Shown one piece after another: positions 8,766-16,878 of a DNA stretch of 64,000 bases. Numbering within the stretch: position 1 is the first letter of the stretch; the number at the start of each line of letters is the position of its first letter. This DNA is from JAWKUK01 sp964402175 (GTDB taxonomy: Bacteria > Planctomycetota > UBA1135 > GCA-002686595): positions 24,799 through 88,798 of the forward strand of contig CAYOBN010000011.1 in the NCBI GenBank assembly GCA_964402175.1. Reading direction: 5' to 3'. Made by a program: the position numbers and the translations under genes. Under the pieces are notes generated by a model. That model had not been told where the DNA came from and ran no database searches. It saw nothing but the letters and a program-made list of their open reading frames with translations.

Positions 8766-9257
8766 TTGCTGCGACTGGCCTTGGCCGAACCCGACGCCGT
8801 GATCGCGGCGACCACCGTTCGGGGCGCGCTCGTAAGGACCGAGCGGCGCCCGATCCCCGGCGAGGGCGAGGCGTTTGTGCTGCACCTCGAAGGGCAGCCC
8901 GCTCCGGTCGGCATCATCGAGCGCTTCGAGCGACGCCCTGCCCTCTTGAACGAGCTGCAGGCGCGCCTCGCGCCCAATGCGTCGGTCGTCGCGTCGGTCG
9001 CCGAGGATCCCGAGCGCCAGCTCGACCGCGTATCGCGTCTCGACGTGAACGGGTTGCTGCTCTACGTCGCGGACGAAGACCAGGGCGGGGCGCGCGGGCT
9101 CCTGCACGCGGGGCTCGGGGTGCCGGGCCTCGCCGCACTCGGCGCGGGCTTAGTGACTGCGCGCGCAGCACGGGGCGCCGGGCGACTCGGGGCGCCCGCC
9201 TCCAGCCTGCCCACCTCCAGGATGCCCGACGCCGGGGATTTCCGGCGTCGCGCGTGA
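8766..9257 (+). CDS. Small membrane protein overlapping the kinase-like gene
   Basis: A hypothetical protein of 163 aa from a TTG start. The frame is open upstream to a stop at 8685, and CTG codons at 8712 or 8724 would add a hydrophobic N-terminal helix (VLGGLGLFLLRLALA). A second hydrophobic segment (GLGVPGLAALGAGLV) lies near residues 117-132. Between them is a soluble part of about 80 residues. No family was recognised. Its stop overlaps the GTG start of the next gene (GTGA at 9254-9257), the usual arrangement of coupled genes, which is the main reason to believe it is real. Confidence 0.5.
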   Translation: MLRLALAEPDAVIAATTVRGALVRTERRPIPGEGEAFVLHLEGQPAPVGIIERFERRPALLNELQARLAPNASVVASVAEDPERQLDRVSRLDVNGLLLYVADEDQGGARGLLHAGLGVPGLAALGAGLVTARAARGAGRLGAPASSLPTSRMPDAGDFRRRA

Positions 9258-11699
9258 CAGAACCCGAGGCGTCCGGATTCTCGTGGCAGTACACCTGTAC
9301 CGCTGCCGTGGATCCGCTCGAAGACCAACTGTTCCTCGCGCTCGAGGCGTTCGAAGCTGCGACCCTCGCCGAGGCTCTGAAGGAGCTCAAGGGGCGTCCG
9401 CCCGAGTCGCTCTCGGGTGTCGACCTCCTCGCAGCGGTGCGCGCGGTGCGGAGCCGTCGAGGCGCCCGCACTGGGTCGAGCGCCTCGACGGAGCTGTTCG
9501 CAGGGAGCTGGGCCCAAGCGGTGACCCGTGTCATGGCACGCATCGCAGATGCGTTGGCGCACGCACACGAGCGCGGCGTCCTGCACCGCGACATCAAACC
9601 CGCCAACGTGATGTTGACCGAAGACGGGCGCGTCTTGCTGCTCGACTTCGGCCCCGCTTCGCTGCAAGGGACCTCACGCCTCACGCGCACCGGAAGCCTG
9701 CTCGGGTCCATCCCCTACATGGCCCCCGAGCACCTCTCGGGCGCCGAATGTGACGTGCGCAGCGACGTCTGGTCGGCCGGAGTGACGTACTACGAGCTGC
9801 TGACGTTGCAGTTGCCTTTCGGTGGACGCAACGACGTCGAGGTGCGCGATGCGATCGAGCGCGCGCATCCAGCGCCCATTCGGTCGTTGCTTCCGGGAGT
9901 CCCGTGGGAGGTCGAGACGGTGTGCCTCGCCACGCTGCAACCGGCGCCCGCACAACGTTATCGCTCTGCGGCTGCGCTGGCCGAAGACCTGCGCGCCATC
10001 CTCGAACTGCGACCGATCTCTGCCCGGCGACCGGGGCCGTGGCAGGAGCTCCGCCGGGCGGTCCAGCGCAATCCCGTGCGCGCGACCCTCGCTGCGACTG
10101 CGGCGACCGCGCTCGTCGTCGCGCCGCTCTTCTACGGAGCCGTACAACGCCGTGCGCGAATCGACGTCGAGGCCGCCAATCGCGCGACGGAGCAGGCCAA
10201 TGCGAACCTGCAGTCTGCGCTCGGGCTCGTGACGGTCGAGCGCCAGAGAGCCGAAGCGGAGCGCAACCGCGCCGAGGCGCGCGCGTACGACGCGCTCGAC
10301 GCGGTGGACACTTTCCTGCGTAAGGTCGCCGAATCGCGCCTTGCATCGGTACCAGGCACGGCCAAGCTCCGGCGTGAGCTGCTGGAAGAGGCGCTTCGGT
10401 TCCATACGCAGTTCGCGGAAGAGACCGATGCAGGTCCGCGCGCGCGCGCGGAGCGGGCCAGGTCCTTCGTGCGGGTCGCGAGCCTGCGCTTCGACCTGGG
10501 GCGCCTCGAAGAGGCTCTGCAAGGAGCCAACGCCGCGATCGCGCTGCTGGATGAGCTGGCGCCTGACGCGCCGCCGATCGCAGCCGTCGAAGCGAGCGCA
10601 GGACTGCGGAGCGACACGCTCGACGGGCGCGAGCTGCTCTTGCAGCGCGAGCGAGCCCGCGCCGAGGAGCTGCGTGGCAAGACATTGGCCAAGCTGGACC
10701 GCACCGAGGACGCGCTCGCTGCGTTCCGCGCCGCATGTGAGCGCCGGCGCATGCTCAGCGAGCGCCTGCCCGACGAAACGCGCCTCGTCCACGACTTGGT
10801 CAGCGCCGAGATCTCACTGGCCCATGCCCTGGCGGACGCCGGCCGCGCAAGCGAAGCGCGCCAGACCTTGATCGAGGCGCGCACTGAGCTCGGCACATCA
10901 CTGGAACCGGGCCAAAGCCGTTACTGGGAGCTCTTCACCGGGATCCACGAAGGGCTCGCTGTGCTCGCAGCACACGCAGGGCGCTTGAGCGAAGCAGACG
11001 AGGCGCTCGCGTCGGTACAAGGTGTGCTCGAAGAGGCGCTCACAGTGAACCCAGACGACGTGCGCCCGCGCGCGACGCTCGCTGGTGTCCTGGAGCAGCG
11101 CGCTGAGCTCGCGCAGCAATCCCGTGATTGGACTACGGCGCGGGCGCGCATCGATGCAGCTCTCTTCTGCCTCACCGCGCTGGCGGAGCAGGAGCGCGAT
11201 CTGCCGATGTGGCCGTCGCGCCTCGCGTCGCTGCTGGGCACCAGCGCAGACAATCAGGCGAAGCTCGGGGATCCGGAAGCGGCGCTCGCCAACTACGACC
11301 GCGCGATCGCGCTGCTGAATACGCTCGTGGCGCGCTTCCCCGACGACATGAACCACGCGGCGCGCCTCGGTGTGACCCACGCGATGCACGCTGGCGCGCC
11401 AGAACCTGGGCTCGCATCTGCTGAGCGCGGGAGACACCGCCACAGCCAGAGCCCAGCTGGAGCTGGCTTTGCCCGCTGCGCGCCTGGCCCTGAACGGCGG
11501 TCCGAGCGCGGCGCCTTCACTCCTGGCGACGGTGTGCGTCGAGCTCGCGTCGCTGTGCGAACAGAGCGGCGACGCGGTCGGGGCAGAGGAATGGGTGCAA
11601 GCGGCGGAGCGCGACGCGGGACTCGATCCCAGCGTCGCGCCCGTCTGGTTCGAACACACACACACAGCGGCGGAGCTGTATCGACGGCTTCGGCCCTGA
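9254..11699 (+). CDS. Ser/Thr kinase-like protein lacking the N-lobe, with TPR-like C-terminus; one frameshift
   Basis: About 814 aa after correcting a 1-nt shift near 11396-11400. It starts at GTG 9254. The sequence begins at the kinase hinge (LFLALEAFEAATLAEAL) and has the catalytic loop HRDIKPAN (111-118), DFG (131-133, followed by Pro instead of the usual Leu), GSIPYMAPEHL and DVWSAGVTYYELL. The glycine-rich loop, VAIK lysine and alpha-C Glu are absent, and nothing upstream supplies them. A membrane helix (about 278-297) and a TPR-like helical exterior domain follow, as in planctomycete kinases. It is either a pseudokinase or a decaying gene, because canonical ATP anchoring residues are missing. 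Confidence 0.7.
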
Positions 11700-11711
11700 G
11701 CAGAGCCGCGC

Positions 11712-12662
11712 TCAGCGCAGCAGTTCGAGCTCGAGCTGAACGAGGCCCAGCTCGGTCAACGCTTCGTTGAGTTCGACCGCCTTCTCCGCGGACTCCGATG
11801 ACGGCGCAGCGCCCGCGGCGACGAGCTGCTCGGTTCGCGCTGCTTCCCGAGACAGATGTTCGACGAGGGCTTGGAGCTCGCGCTCGCGCAGCTCGGCGTC
11901 AGTGCGTCGGGCGAGTGTCTCGAGCTCGGCCTGTGTGTATCGACCCAGCAGGAAGCCGGACCGCAGCTCCAGACGCCGCTCGATCGACGCGAGCTTCGTG
12001 GTGTGCGAGGCGGACCCAGCTTCGAGCGCCGACAGCTCGGACTGAGGAATGAGGCCGCTCTGCGCCATGATCGCGGCACGCTGCGACTCGCGTTGGTGCC
12101 TCGACCGCGCCTCTCGAGCGGCTGCGAGCTCCACACGCAGGTGCTCCGAGACGAAGTCGCGCGGGCCGACGAGGGGCGCTGCGAGATCGACCTCGATATC
12201 GACACGCCGTGGCCCGGTGCGGCGGAGCGGGGGGCCGCCGCGCTGCAGCGCTTCACGCTCCAGCGTGAGGTGCTTCAGCAAGCGCTCGGCATCTGCGCTC
12301 CGGGCCTCCGCCAGCTCGAGCTGCGGCATGCTGGTGCGACCCGCTTCGTAGTCCGAGCGTGTCCGCTCCATGGCGGCGACATGGTGCGCGAGGCGGCGCT
12401 CGGCGAGGGTGCGCTCGAGTTCGTTGCGTGCGAGCTCATAGGCCGCACGGCGTGAGTCCTCGACGCGCTCTGCGGCGACGACAGCGCCTGCACCTGCGCC
12501 GAACGCCAGCGCTGCGAGGGCCGCAGCGCGCAGCAGGTGCCAGCCGCGGCTGTCACGCCGCGTTTGGGTTACGCGTCGCAGTTCGAAGTGCATCGCGCGA
12601 TCGAGCTGCGCCATGAACTCTGGCGTGGGTACCTCTGCAGTGTTCATCGTGTTGTGTTGCAT
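11712..12662 (-). CDS. Single-pass coiled-coil membrane protein downstream of ECF sigma
   Basis: A 316-aa protein (315 bp shorter alternatives start at the nearby ATG 12647). A cytoplasmic N-terminus (FMAQLDRAMHFELRR) precedes one membrane helix (LLRAAALAALAFGAGAGAVV) and a long exterior region rich in Glu, Arg, Ala and Leu that should form coiled coils. It starts 10 bp after the stop of the ECF sigma gene and so is probably its membrane partner. No zinc anti-sigma motif is present. The two candidate starts give nearly the same protein. Function is inferred only from position. Confidence 0.65.
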   Translation of the reverse strand: MQHNTMNTAEVPTPEFMAQLDRAMHFELRRVTQTRRDSRGWHLLRAAALAALAFGAGAGAVVAAERVEDSRRAAYELARNELERTLAERRLAHHVAAMERTRSDYEAGRTSMPQLELAEARSADAERLLKHLTLEREALQRGGPPLRRTGPRRVDIEVDLAAPLVGPRDFVSEHLRVELAAAREARSRHQRESQRAAIMAQSGLIPQSELSALEAGSASHTTKLASIERRLELRSGFLLGRYTQAELETLARRTDAELRERELQALVEHLSREAARTEQLVAAGAAPSSESAEKAVELNEALTELGLVQLELELLR

Positions 12663-12672
12663 GTTGCGGCGG

Positions 12673-13257
12673 TCAGAGGAGGTCGGGGAAGAGGGCGCAG
12701 AGATCCGGGTCGCTCGGAGCGAGCCTCTGCAGAGCACACCCGAGCGCGCCGCGTGCGCGACGCAGGCGGCCTTCGATGGCGCGCTCGCTGGTGCGGTGTT
12801 CTTCTGCCAGCGCCGCGAGCGACTTGCCGTCGAAGTGGCGCGCCGCGAGGAGCTCTGCGCTGGCCCGCGGGAGACGGGTGAGGCCCCGTTGGACGAGCGC
12901 GCTGGCGCGCTCGCGGCGCGCGCTCTCGGAGTCTGTGTCGCCCTCGTCCGTGGCGGCCGGGTCGGAGGTGAGGGCTTCGGGCCGCAGGCGTTTGAATTGG
13001 TCGCGCAGCAGGTTGAACGCCGTCGTCCGCAGCCAGGCGCTCGGGTCGCGGGGTAGACCGCCCCGGGACCAGCTCGCGACTGCGCGCAGCCAGGTCTCCT
13101 GCACGAGGTCTTCGGTGAGCTGTCGGTTGGGCCCGACGCGGCGCGCGACCGCTGCAAAGAGCGCGGGGACGTGGGCCCGCAGGAGGTCGGACCAGGCGTC
13201 CGAGGAGAGGCCAGAGCCGAGCTCCGGGAGAGCCTCTGCGGGGTGGGGGCGGCGCAT
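12673..13257 (-). CDS. ECF RNA polymerase sigma factor
   Basis: A 194-aa ECF sigma factor. Region 2 reads LTEDLVQETWLRAVASW then DPSAWLRTTAFNLLRD; region 4 is LTRLPRASAELLAARHFDGKSLAALAEEHRTSERAIEGRLRRAR. The ATG at 13257 follows a short intergenic region shared with the divergent BlaI-type gene; longer versions of the frame run through that control region and are not credible. It is cotranscribed with the coiled-coil membrane protein. Confidence 0.88.
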   Translation of the reverse strand: MRRPHPAEALPELGSGLSSDAWSDLLRAHVPALFAAVARRVGPNRQLTEDLVQETWLRAVASWSRGGLPRDPSAWLRTTAFNLLRDQFKRLRPEALTSDPAATDEGDTDSESARRERASALVQRGLTRLPRASAELLAARHFDGKSLAALAEEHRTSERAIEGRLRRARGALGCALQRLAPSDPDLCALFPDLL

Positions 13258-13317
13258 GGGGGGGGATGTATCCGAGGACGAGCGGCGGGGTAGCAACCCA
13301 CGGGTGACCCCGGGATT

Positions 13318-13331
13318 CCTGCGAGAGCAGG
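13318..13331. promoter_or_regulatory. Small dyad next to BlaI-gene -35 box
   Basis: CCTGC, a GAGA loop, then GCAGG form a 5-bp perfect dyad that ends 1 bp before the -35 box TTGACT. It sits between the divergent sigma gene and the repressor gene and could be a protein site for either promoter. Confidence 0.3.
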
Positions 13332-13332
13332 C

Positions 13333-13361
13333 TTGACTACGTTTGTGTTCGCGACTACAAC
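13333..13361 (+). promoter_or_regulatory. Promoter of blaI-type gene (TTGACT - 17 bp - TACAAC), leaderless
   Basis: The -35 TTGACT (13333-13338) and -10 TACAAC (13356-13361) are separated by exactly 17 bp. The expected transcription start is 13368-13369, which coincides with the GTG start codon at 13369. This supports a leaderless mRNA and fixes the start of the repressor gene. Confidence 0.75.
13335..13350. promoter_or_regulatory. BlaI-like operator 1
   Basis: GACTACGTTTGTGTTC is an imperfect palindrome of the BlaI/MecI operator type (TACnnnTGT core). It overlaps the -35 box and is an 18-bp phased repeat of operator 2. Confidence 0.65.
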
Positions 13362-13368
13362 TGTGTTC
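13353..13368. promoter_or_regulatory. BlaI-like operator 2
   Basis: GACTACAACTGTGTTC contains TACAnnTGTG, one base from the classical BlaI core TACAnnTGTA. It covers the -10 box and ends at the predicted transcription start. A bound repressor would block RNA polymerase, so autoregulation is expected. Confidence 0.7.
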
Positions 13369-13761
13369 GTGACCCCCGCGAACCCTATCCCCGACGTCAC
13401 CGACGCCGAGTGGGACGTGCTCGATGCCCTGTGGCAGGAGAGCCCCGCTTCCGCAGTCCAGGTCCACAAGCAGCTCCTCAGCCGCAAGGCGTGGTCCCTC
13501 GGGACCGTGAAGACCTTGCTGCAGCGACTGTTCGCCAAAGGCGCCGTCACGCGTACCCCCGAGCGCACATGGTTCGTCTACAAACCCGCGTTCACGAAGC
13601 GCGCGTGGCTGCGCCACGCCAGCAAGGACCTCATGCGGCGCGCTGGCGATGCGGAGAAGAGCCCCATGCTGGCGTTCTTCCTCAAGGAGACCAAGCTGGA
13701 CGACGCCGAGCTCGCACGCCTGCGCGCATTGCTCGATGAGCTGCAGGGGGATGCGCGGTGA
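13369..13761 (+). CDS. BlaI/MecI-family transcriptional repressor
   Basis: A 130-aa winged-helix protein. The family signature is clear: VTDAEWDVLDALWQESPASAVQVHKQL, WSLGTVKTLLQRLFAKGAV with the recognition helix, and a C-terminal dimerisation region ending ELARLRALLDEL. The GTG at 13369 is chosen because the promoter places the transcript start there. The stop overlaps the start of the M56 protease gene (GTGA, 13758-13761). In related systems the protease cleaves, or triggers cleavage of, the repressor when it senses a signal. Confidence 0.88.
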   Translation: MTPANPIPDVTDAEWDVLDALWQESPASAVQVHKQLLSRKAWSLGTVKTLLQRLFAKGAVTRTPERTWFVYKPAFTKRAWLRHASKDLMRRAGDAEKSPMLAFFLKETKLDDAELARLRALLDELQGDAR

Positions 13762-16070
13762 TACCGCTGTTCGCTCGCGAGCTCCTGGAGACCTCCGCGC
13801 ACGTCGCGGTCGTGGTGCTCATCGCGCTCGCGGTCGAGCGCATCGCAGCGCGAGCGCTGACACCAGGCTTGCGGGTCGGCCTCTGGTTGCTCGTGGCTCT
13901 GCGTTTGACGCTGCCCAGCCTTCCCTCGGTGCCCGAGCCTCTCGCGCCGAATCAAGTGCGTCTCGATGCCGCTTGGAGTCCGCTCCGTCCAGCTCCCACC
14001 GAGCAACCGCGAGCGACCGAGCGCGCCCAGCGAGCCGCCGCAGCGTGGCAGCCCGGCGTCGCCGCGCAAGCGCCGCGGGAGAGACCAGCGCACGAAGCCC
14101 GTGGGACACCTCTGCCTGCGCGCGCGAGCGCCCCGCCGTCGAAGGCGCCGCTGGCCTTCGACGCCGTTGAAGTCGCTTCCGCGGCGCTCCTGCTGATCTG
14201 GCTCGCCGGTGCGTCTTGGACGGCCCTAGGCTTCGTGCGCTCGGAGCGCGCGCTGCGCCGCGCTCTCTCTGCCGCTCAGCCCGCCGGCGCACACATCGAC
14301 GGCCTCTTGCGGGACGCTGCGGAGCGCACGTCGACCCTGCGCCGAGCGACCGTCTGGATCACCACAGCGGTTTCATCGCCCGCGGTCCACGGCTGGCGTC
14401 GGCCACGGGTGCTGTTGCCCCCCGATGTGGCGACCGCGGATGACGCAACGCTCACGTGTGTGCTCGCGCACGAGTGCTGCCACGTGCGCCGCGGTGACCT
14501 CGCGCTGGCGCCCTGGATCACGCTTCTGCGCGCGCTCTGGTGGTTCCATCCTTGCGCGCGGATCGCGCTGTCGCGCCTCGTCGAGGTGATCGATACCGCG
14601 CGAGACGCCGAGGCCATCGCGGCGCTGTCCGCGCGGCCGAGCGGCCTAGACCTTCCACCCCAGCTCCTCTACGCCCGAACCCTCGTCCGTTTGGCCACCG
14701 CGCGCGTACAAAGCGATGCGTTGCCGCCGGGCGCCCTCACCATGGCCGCTGGGTCAAGCGGTCTCGTCAGGAGAGTGCAGATGATCGTCACTCCGTTACA
14801 ACCTTCCTACGCCCTGCGCGCGCTCGGCGCCGTCGCAGTGGTCGGCGCTGCGTGGCTGGGGCTCGCTTCAGCGATGCCGCAGTCCACGCGCCCCGCCGCG
14901 CTCGCAGAGCGACCGCTGCGCACCGAAGAACGCACCGAAGAGCCGCAGCCGTCGATCGCCGTCGAAGTGGCAGCCGCGCCGCCTGCGTGGCTCGCTCCGC
15001 TGCAGCAGCGGCTGCGCACACCGCTGCCCAAGCTCGAGTTCGTCGAGACGCCGCTCCCCGCAGCCCTGAGCGAGCTGGCGCGCCAGGCGGGGGTCGACAT
15101 CGAGCTCGGTGAGGCCGTCCGCGACAACTCCGCGGAGTACTGGGTCACCTTGAGCGTCGAGGACGTCACCGCAGAGGAGCTGCTCCCGGTCCTCACCGCG
15201 TACGCAGGCGATTGGGGTCACGCTTTTGTCGGTCGCGGCGCGCGTGGCGTGGTCCGCGTCGACAGCCTCGATGCACTGCCGGTCGAGCTCGAGCTGCGCC
15301 TCTACCACACGGCGCCGCTCATGGAGGCCCTCGCCAGTTCGGGCGTCGATGCAGGTGACCTCGAAGAGCAGCTCTCGGAGGCGGTCCGAAGCTTCGCAAC
15401 GGGCGACCCGACGGTCTGGGAGCGCGACGGCGCTTCCGTCAGCTTCTGGGAGGGGCTCCTCTGTGTGCGCCACACTGCAGAGGTTCACGCCGAAGTGCAT
15501 GGGTTCCTCGAGCGCCTCGTCGAGCGGCGCCGTGAACCGCCGGTGGAGCGGAGACCGTGGCAGGAGGCTCTCCGGAAGCGGCTCGGCACCCTCGTCGATG
15601 TCGAGTGCGATGGAAATGGCACGAGCGATGTCCTCGTCGCGCTCTGCGCAACGGCTGGGATCTCCATCATCGACCCAACCCTCGACCTCTGCGACTACGA
15701 CAGCGGAGCGCCGTATCACGTCTCGCTCCAGCGCGTCCCGTTCGCCGAGGCGCTCTCGGCCTGTCTGAGCAACACCGGGCTGCACTGGCGTCCGCACGCC
15801 GGTGGCATCGAGGTCCAAGCCAACCCCTGGGTCGAGGTGCACTTGCACCCCGTCGGGGCGCTCATGGACGGGCTCGACAGCGCGCGCCGCGCTGAGCGCT
15901 TCGCCGGAATCGAAGACTTCCTCTACCAGGTCGACCCCGACCGCTGGGAGTTCGACGACCGGCTCGGTTTCAGCCTGCTGGGGGACGTGTTGATCGTCCG
16001 CCAGTCGCCCGAGAACCAGCGCCGTATCAAGGAGCTCCTCGATCAGTTGGAGCGGGCGCTGCGGCGCTGA
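13758..16070 (+). CDS. BlaR1-like M56 membrane metalloprotease with duplicated STN-like sensor region
   Basis: A 770-aa protein. N-terminal membrane helices lead into the M56 zinc site LAHECCHVRRGD (His238-Glu-x-x-His242), a further helix occurs at about 350-375, and about 395 residues follow outside. In BlaR1 that exterior part is a penicillin-binding domain. Here it appears to be two related units, each a secretin/STN-like segment (about 415-510 and 610-705) followed by a stretch ending in LLCVRHTAEVHAEV or VLIVRQSPENQRRI. It is coupled to the BlaI-type repressor, so it should relay an envelope signal to that repressor. The ligand is unknown and beta-lactam is not indicated. Confidence 0.85.
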   Translation: MIPLFARELLETSAHVAVVVLIALAVERIAARALTPGLRVGLWLLVALRLTLPSLPSVPEPLAPNQVRLDAAWSPLRPAPTEQPRATERAQRAAAAWQPGVAAQAPRERPAHEARGTPLPARASAPPSKAPLAFDAVEVASAALLLIWLAGASWTALGFVRSERALRRALSAAQPAGAHIDGLLRDAAERTSTLRRATVWITTAVSSPAVHGWRRPRVLLPPDVATADDATLTCVLAHECCHVRRGDLALAPWITLLRALWWFHPCARIALSRLVEVIDTARDAEAIAALSARPSGLDLPPQLLYARTLVRLATARVQSDALPPGALTMAAGSSGLVRRVQMIVTPLQPSYALRALGAVAVVGAAWLGLASAMPQSTRPAALAERPLRTEERTEEPQPSIAVEVAAAPPAWLAPLQQRLRTPLPKLEFVETPLPAALSELARQAGVDIELGEAVRDNSAEYWVTLSVEDVTAEELLPVLTAYAGDWGHAFVGRGARGVVRVDSLDALPVELELRLYHTAPLMEALASSGVDAGDLEEQLSEAVRSFATGDPTVWERDGASVSFWEGLLCVRHTAEVHAEVHGFLERLVERRREPPVERRPWQEALRKRLGTLVDVECDGNGTSDVLVALCATAGISIIDPTLDLCDYDSGAPYHVSLQRVPFAEALSACLSNTGLHWRPHAGGIEVQANPWVEVHLHPVGALMDGLDSARRAERFAGIEDFLYQVDPDRWEFDDRLGFSLLGDVLIVRQSPENQRRIKELLDQLERALRR

Positions 16071-16086
16071 TCGGCGCAGGATGCGG

Positions 16087-16092
16087 TATCGT
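16087..16092 (+). promoter_or_regulatory. TATCGT -10 box, short leader
   Basis: TATCGT ends 8 nt before the ATG of the DUF1080 gene, so the transcript should start at or next to the start codon. Confidence 0.5.
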
Positions 16093-16100
16093 GGGCGGCC

Positions 16101-16859
16101 ATGAAGCTGCCCTTGACGCTCCTGACCTGTCTCGCCGCTGTCGTCCTGCGCCCGCAGGCGGATTCCACGTCGCTGCCCCGCGCCTACGTCGATGGCACGG
16201 GGCACGGCTGGCGCGCGCTCGGCTTGGCGGACTTCGTCAACGTCAACGGTGACGCGGACACCTGGGTCGAGCGCGACGGTGTGATCGTGGGCACCGGCCG
16301 CCCGATCGGCGGCGCACGCAGCCGCGAGGTCTTCACCAACTTCGAGCTCGTCGTCGAGTGGCGGCACCTCACACACGCTGGCAACAGCGGCCTCTTCCTC
16401 TGGTGCCCGGAAGAGGCGTTCACCGACCTGCCGCCCGGGCAATTGCCCCGCAGCGGCATCGAGGTGCAGGTCCTCGACCTCGGTTACGAAGAGAACTGGT
16501 TGAAGTCGAAGGGCAAACACTCCGACTGGTTCACGAGCCACGGCGACGTCTTCCCGGTCGGCGCCTCGCGTATGACAGCGTTCGTGCCCGAGCTCACCTA
16601 CCAGGACGCCGACGGCGCGCCCTACAAGGTGGGCGAGCCGAAGAGCACGCGCAGCTTCCCGACGGAGCGCCGCGTGCGTCCGCACGGCGAGTGGAACCAC
16701 TACTACGTGCGCGCCATCAACGGGGAGGTCCGCCTCTGGGTGAACGGCGCCGAAGTCACGGGCGGCAAACAGTGTTCACCCGCGACGGGTTACCTGGCGC
16801 TCGAAGCGGAGGGGGCGCCCATCGAGTTCCGCAACCTGCGCGTGCGGACGCTGGAGTGA
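16101..16859 (+). CDS. DUF1080 protein (3-keto-disaccharide hydrolase family)
   Basis: A 252-aa exported protein: signal peptide in the first 20 residues, then a concanavalin-like beta-sandwich. Family landmarks include the opening GHGWRALGLADFVNVNG, the strand FELVVEWRHLTHAGNSGLFLW, GIEVQVLDLG and the closing GYLALEAEGAPIEFRNLRV. DUF1080 proteins are abundant in planctomycetes, and characterised members hydrolyse 3-keto-glycosides. No partner dehydrogenase is adjacent. The stop codon lies in the loop of a terminator hairpin. Confidence 0.88.
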   Translation: MKLPLTLLTCLAAVVLRPQADSTSLPRAYVDGTGHGWRALGLADFVNVNGDADTWVERDGVIVGTGRPIGGARSREVFTNFELVVEWRHLTHAGNSGLFLWCPEEAFTDLPPGQLPRSGIEVQVLDLGYEENWLKSKGKHSDWFTSHGDVFPVGASRMTAFVPELTYQDADGAPYKVGEPKSTRSFPTERRVRPHGEWNHYYVRAINGEVRLWVNGAEVTGGKQCSPATGYLALEAEGAPIEFRNLRVRTLE

Positions 16860-16870
16860 CCTCCAGCGTC
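16847..16870. terminator. Hairpin terminator between convergent genes, stop codon in loop
   Basis: GACGCTGGAG, loop TGAC, then CTCCAGCGTC: a perfect 10-bp stem. The TGA stop of the DUF1080 gene (16857-16859) lies in the loop. The convergent dioxygenase-like gene ends 9 bp further on, so the hairpin could serve both. There is no T-tract. Confidence 0.6.
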
Positions 16871-16878
16871 GCGCTCGC

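Noticed and set aside
8616..9253. Missing kinase N-lobe encoded upstream in another frame
   Set aside because: All frames were read for a glycine loop and VAIK-like lysine; none is present.
14868..16700. 610-aa open frame opposite the M56 protease and DUF1080 genes
   Set aside because: It crosses two real genes and a gap, and its composition is typical of a GC shadow.
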